The position numbers and the translations under genes are program-made. Positions 5,949 to 8,878 of a stretch of DNA of 8,878 nucleotides are shown here, in pieces. The stretch is from Pseudomonadales bacterium. GTDB lineage: Bacteria > Pseudomonadota > Gammaproteobacteria > Pseudomonadales > Azotimanducaceae. The first letter of the stretch is position 1; every line of letters begins with the position of its first letter. The notes under the pieces were generated by a model. It was given only the letters and a program-made list of their open reading frames with translations, ran no database searches and was not told the DNA's origin. The DNA lies in the NCBI GenBank assembly GCA_007128525.1, contig SKXG01000203.1, positions 1 through 8,878 on the forward strand. Direction: 5' to 3'.

Positions 5949-8754
5949 AGCCCACCTGCACTTCTGTCTTGGCGAAACGGGCCGGCATCAGCTCACCCAG
6001 CGCCGTAAAGCTCCTGGCCACCCAGTCGTCATAGACACCGTCCCAACTGCGCTGCACGTTGACTTCATGCAGCTCAATCGCCAGCTCCTCGAATGGAAAG
6101 GCTTCCTCCTCCAGCAGAATCTCGTACTGGTCGAGCTCCAGCGCATTCAGGCCAGCCGGACGCTCGGAGTTGATCAGTGCCTGCGACAGATCGGCATAGA
6201 GCTGCGCAATGTGATAGGTCGCTGCCGACTGATAGCCCTGCACCTCGAGCTGCGCCAGTGTCTCGAAGGCCCGCAGCGCCCGATCCAGCCGCTGTTGTTT
6301 CAGGCTCAGGGATTCTGCCAGTGGGTGACGCAACTGAACTGCACTGAACGCGGCCCTGGCTTCCAGCGCCATCGCCAACTGCGCCTCAGACGCCAGATAC
6401 AGAAGCCGACCCGAAGCCGCATCACCGGCATCCAGCGCGGCATGCACCAGGTGTTGTCGCCAGTGCTGCTGTGCCTGCGCGTCTTCCGACTGTGATGCAA
6501 TCACCAACAGCCGCTCCACCGCCTCAATCTGCAGGTCCAACGGCATTGGGTAGCGCGCCACATAGTCTTCATACACAGCTCTTGCACGCTGTATCCGGCC
6601 ATCATCGGCATGCAGCTCGGCTGCCCGGAACAGAGCCTGACGACGACGCTCGGGGTCGTTGTCTTCAACGCCCAATCGCTCATACTCGGCCGCAGCCTGC
6701 TGCAGCGACCCGGCCCGTTCATGCAGCGTGGCCAGACGCAGCGTGGCATCAACAGCCAGCGCGTGCGCACCATAGGCAGACCGGAACGCATCAAGCCGAC
6801 GGGCTGCCTCGGCAAAACGGGACGCACTCTCCAATGCAGCAACAGCATCAAAATGACCGCTGACGGCCAGCTGTGACCCGGGCGCAATGTCGGCAATACG
6901 CAGGTAATGACGCACAGCCGCGTCGACGTCTCCAGCTGCCTCAGCCGCCTCAGCCTGGCGATAGATGCTGGCCAGCAGTCGCTCATGCCAGGACAATTCG
7001 GCCGGATCAGGGGCATCAACCTCGGCAGCGGGCAGGCTGTCATCAAGCAACATCAGATAGGCGCGCTCGGCTGCTGCATACTGGCCTAGCTCGTACTGAC
7101 TGTGGCCGATGATCAGCCACAGGCTTTGGCGTTGATTGGCTGCCAGCGACAGCTCGCTGAGCGGCTGCGCCAGTCCCAGCGCCTGTTGGTAGCGGCCAAG
7201 CAGAAACAGTCGATCTGCCGCAGCCAGCTGCACCGCCGGCCGCCGCGGATCTTCCGGATAACTCAGGCTGAAATCGATCTGCTCGCGCAGCTGCGTCTCA
7301 CGCCAGACCGCAAGCTGTGCCACGTCAGCAGGCGCTTCTGTCCCGGAATGGGCGGCAATGAGCTGATTGAGCATCAGGATCGCAGCATAGGCCGCTTCCG
7401 CAGCACGCTCCTGGTCCCGGTGCGCCCTGGCAACCCATTGATAGGCCGGCAGGGCCAGCTCCGCATCGCCAGCTTCGGCATAAGCCTCGGCCAGCAGAAA
7501 GTGCCACTCAGCGGCTTCGTTGTCGGCTGGAAAGCTCGCGATCAGCTGCTGATACCAGTGCGCTGCCTGCCGTAATCGAGAAACGTCTGCGTCTGCCTGT
7601 GCTCTGGCATGGGTAACGGTGGCAAGATGCACCAGATGATCGTGCAGCCAGTCCTGCCACTCTAATCGACCCTGCACCTCAGGATCAGCCGGCGCATGCC
7701 TGGCCCAGAAGCTGCTGTGCACACCATAGCGTTCGACGAAAGTCTCGCGTCGCACCAGAACCTCGCTTGGGAACCCGGCTGCCAACAGCAGCTCTATGGC
7801 GCGCTGATCATACGCCGGCGCCTGCGGATGAGTTGTATTGTTGGTGGAGAAGGCTTCCAGTGTGGCGACAGCATCAAGATAACGACTCTGAGCCCGCATG
7901 TGCTCGGCATAGCGGTCGTACACCAGTGTCTGCCAGGCTGGCCGGCCATGGTCCGCCATGGCCTGAACCAGCGACGCCTGGCCACCGATATGGCCCAGGC
8001 TCAGCACCAGAACGCGCAGCGCATCATCGAGTAACTCGGCCTCGGCCGGCGCCGTTTCGCCGCGCAGGCTCAACACATCCACCACATCAAGAAACCGTGT
8101 CAGGGCCGCCTGATACTGCCCGGCCCGGTACAGGCTCCAGCCATGCATATAACTGGCATTCAACGCGAGCCCGCCACCCGCCTCCGCAGCAACCAGCAGG
8201 TAATCGTCCGCCGCTGCCGGGTAGTCGCCATCCAGGAAGGCCATCTCAGCCAACCGGAACCGGGACTCATGGCGCAAGCTGGAAGCCGGGTGCGATGCCA
8301 GTAGCTGACGCAGCTCCGCGGCCGCTCGAACGGGCTGACCACTCAGCTCGAAGGCCCGCGCCAGCTGATAGTGAAGCGCATCCCTGTCCTGCACATCCGC
8401 ACGGGCAAGCAGCGCCTGATAGTAGGTGATGGCGGCTGCATAAGGTTCCGGTCGAGCATCCAGGTCGTGGGCTTCTCCGAGCAACATCGCCAGATCTGCC
8501 ACCCGCCGCGCCACCGCATAATCGGTTTCCGCCGTCAGCGCCGCGCCATGCTCGCGATACACGCGCTGATAGGCTGCCAGCGCATCGGCAACATCAGATG
8601 GCGCGGCTGCTCCGGCCTGGACCGGGCCGGCACTCTGGACAGAAGCCAGCAGATCCCGGAAGCCCTCGTTCCGCGCCTCGGTGCGTTGCCATGAACAGCC
8701 AGCCAGCAATGCCAGGCTCAATACCCCCCACAACAGCGTCATTGGCGACCTCAT
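5929..8754 (-). CDS. Large TPR-repeat outer-membrane lipoprotein (941 residues)
   Basis: The protein begins with a lipoprotein signal peptide (lipobox LAGC, C20, Ser at +2, so probably outer membrane). The rest is almost wholly helical, with TPR-like units recognisable at about 125-157, 163-195, 199-231, 414-446, 544-575, 594-626 and 705-737. Weaker units lie between, and a stretch at about 240-400 has no clear repeats. The C-terminus (about 872-930) is distinct: acidic QYEILLEEEAFPFEELAIEL followed by an amphipathic segment ending in LMPARFAKTEV, which looks like a conserved cap rather than a repeat. The likely role is a large periplasm-facing scaffold tied to the outer membrane. The ATG at 8754 overlaps the stop of the preceding gene as ATGA. 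M5 (8742) has a slightly better ribosome binding site (GAGG), but the longer start keeps Arg in the signal peptide and the overlap. Confidence 0.92.
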   Translation of the reverse strand: MRSPMTLLWGVLSLALLAGCSWQRTEARNEGFRDLLASVQSAGPVQAGAAAPSDVADALAAYQRVYREHGAALTAETDYAVARRVADLAMLLGEAHDLDARPEPYAAAITYYQALLARADVQDRDALHYQLARAFELSGQPVRAAAELRQLLASHPASSLRHESRFRLAEMAFLDGDYPAAADDYLLVAAEAGGGLALNASYMHGWSLYRAGQYQAALTRFLDVVDVLSLRGETAPAEAELLDDALRVLVLSLGHIGGQASLVQAMADHGRPAWQTLVYDRYAEHMRAQSRYLDAVATLEAFSTNNTTHPQAPAYDQRAIELLLAAGFPSEVLVRRETFVERYGVHSSFWARHAPADPEVQGRLEWQDWLHDHLVHLATVTHARAQADADVSRLRQAAHWYQQLIASFPADNEAAEWHFLLAEAYAEAGDAELALPAYQWVARAHRDQERAAEAAYAAILMLNQLIAAHSGTEAPADVAQLAVWRETQLREQIDFSLSYPEDPRRPAVQLAAADRLFLLGRYQQALGLAQPLSELSLAANQRQSLWLIIGHSQYELGQYAAAERAYLMLLDDSLPAAEVDAPDPAELSWHERLLASIYRQAEAAEAAGDVDAAVRHYLRIADIAPGSQLAVSGHFDAVAALESASRFAEAARRLDAFRSAYGAHALAVDATLRLATLHERAGSLQQAAAEYERLGVEDNDPERRRQALFRAAELHADDGRIQRARAVYEDYVARYPMPLDLQIEAVERLLVIASQSEDAQAQQHWRQHLVHAALDAGDAASGRLLYLASEAQLAMALEARAAFSAVQLRHPLAESLSLKQQRLDRALRAFETLAQLEVQGYQSAATYHIAQLYADLSQALINSERPAGLNALELDQYEILLEEEAFPFEELAIELHEVNVQRSWDGVYDDWVARSFTALGELMPARFAKTEVQVGYADRPQ

Positions 8755-8878
8755 GGCGCCACCGTACTGAGGGCCAACGCATCCAGAACCCGTGCTCGGC
8801 CGAGCCGGGCTTGCGCAAGATATTGCGCCGCCCGTTCTGACTCCTGTTCCAGCCGCTGCTGTAGCGCCGTTGCCAAAA
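8751..8878 (-). CDS. C-terminal end of an upstream helical, probably TPR, protein (partial)
   Basis: Reading in from the window edge, one frame stays open for 41 codons and ends in TGA at 8753-8751, overlapping the next start as ATGA. The residues are helical and rich in Ala, Arg, Gln and Leu. The segment AAQYLAQARLGRARVLDALA resembles the closing helices of TPR proteins, so this is likely a third TPR or scaffold gene of the same operon. The beginning lies outside the window, so signal peptide, length and family are unknown. Confidence 0.7.
   Translation of the reverse strand, partial: LATALQQRLEQESERAAQYLAQARLGRARVLDALALSTVAP

Noticed and set aside
7767..8429. Long plus-strand open frame (220 codons) opposite the large TPR gene
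   Set aside because: The product is Pro/Arg/His-rich with no domain, as expected from the antisense of GC-rich coding DNA. The minus-strand frame has clear TPR repeats.

Overview
The window reads as part of a chromosome from a GC-rich (about 60% by eye) gammaproteobacterium-like Gram-negative. Signal-peptide lipoproteins, an ExbB/ExbD motor and an AgmX/PglI-type tail with a C-terminus of the kind I associate with gammaproteobacterial members all point that way. The assignment is from protein style only. All ten genes lie on the minus strand, so transcription runs from high to low coordinates. No RNA gene, insertion sequence or CRISPR array was seen, and no gap between genes exceeds about 125 bases.

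The gene order in the direction of transcription starts with the last 41 codons of a helical, probably TPR, protein (8878-8751). Next come a 941-residue TPR lipoprotein (8754-5929), a 195-residue TPR lipoprotein (5948-5361) and a 108-residue secreted protein of unknown family (5364-5038). These are followed by an ExbB/TolQ/MotA-type proton channel (5025-4324), an ExbD-like protein whose membrane helix carries Asn where Asp is expected (4317-3796), a second ExbD-like protein with the Asp (3799-3251), and a TonB/AgmX-like protein with a membrane anchor, a proline-rich stalk and an AgmX/PglI-type C-terminal domain (3246-2320). These eight genes overlap by 4 or 20 bases or sit 4 to 12 bases apart, so they look like one translationally coupled operon.

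After the AgmX-like gene the tight packing stops. A 121-base gap holds three 19-base tandem repeats, the first of which (in transcription order) contains the AgmX-like stop codon. It also holds a perfect 10-bp hairpin and a 12-bp palindrome. A soluble hybrid histidine kinase (2198-630) and an OmpR/PhoB-type response regulator (534 to the window edge) follow.

Taken together, the operon looks like a proton-motive-force-driven machine spanning the envelope. An inner-membrane ExbB-ExbD-ExbD' motor would pass force to the AgmX-like protein, which would reach through the periplasm to outer-membrane TPR lipoproteins. The layout recalls the Agl-Glt gliding motor of Myxococcus and, more loosely, TonB-ExbBD and Tol-Pal. 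The cargo or task cannot be read from the sequence. The two-component pair downstream may control it or respond to it. The most notable points are the Asp/Asn asymmetry of the ExbD pair, the uncharacterised 108-residue protein inside the machine, and the structured repeat region between motor and signalling genes.
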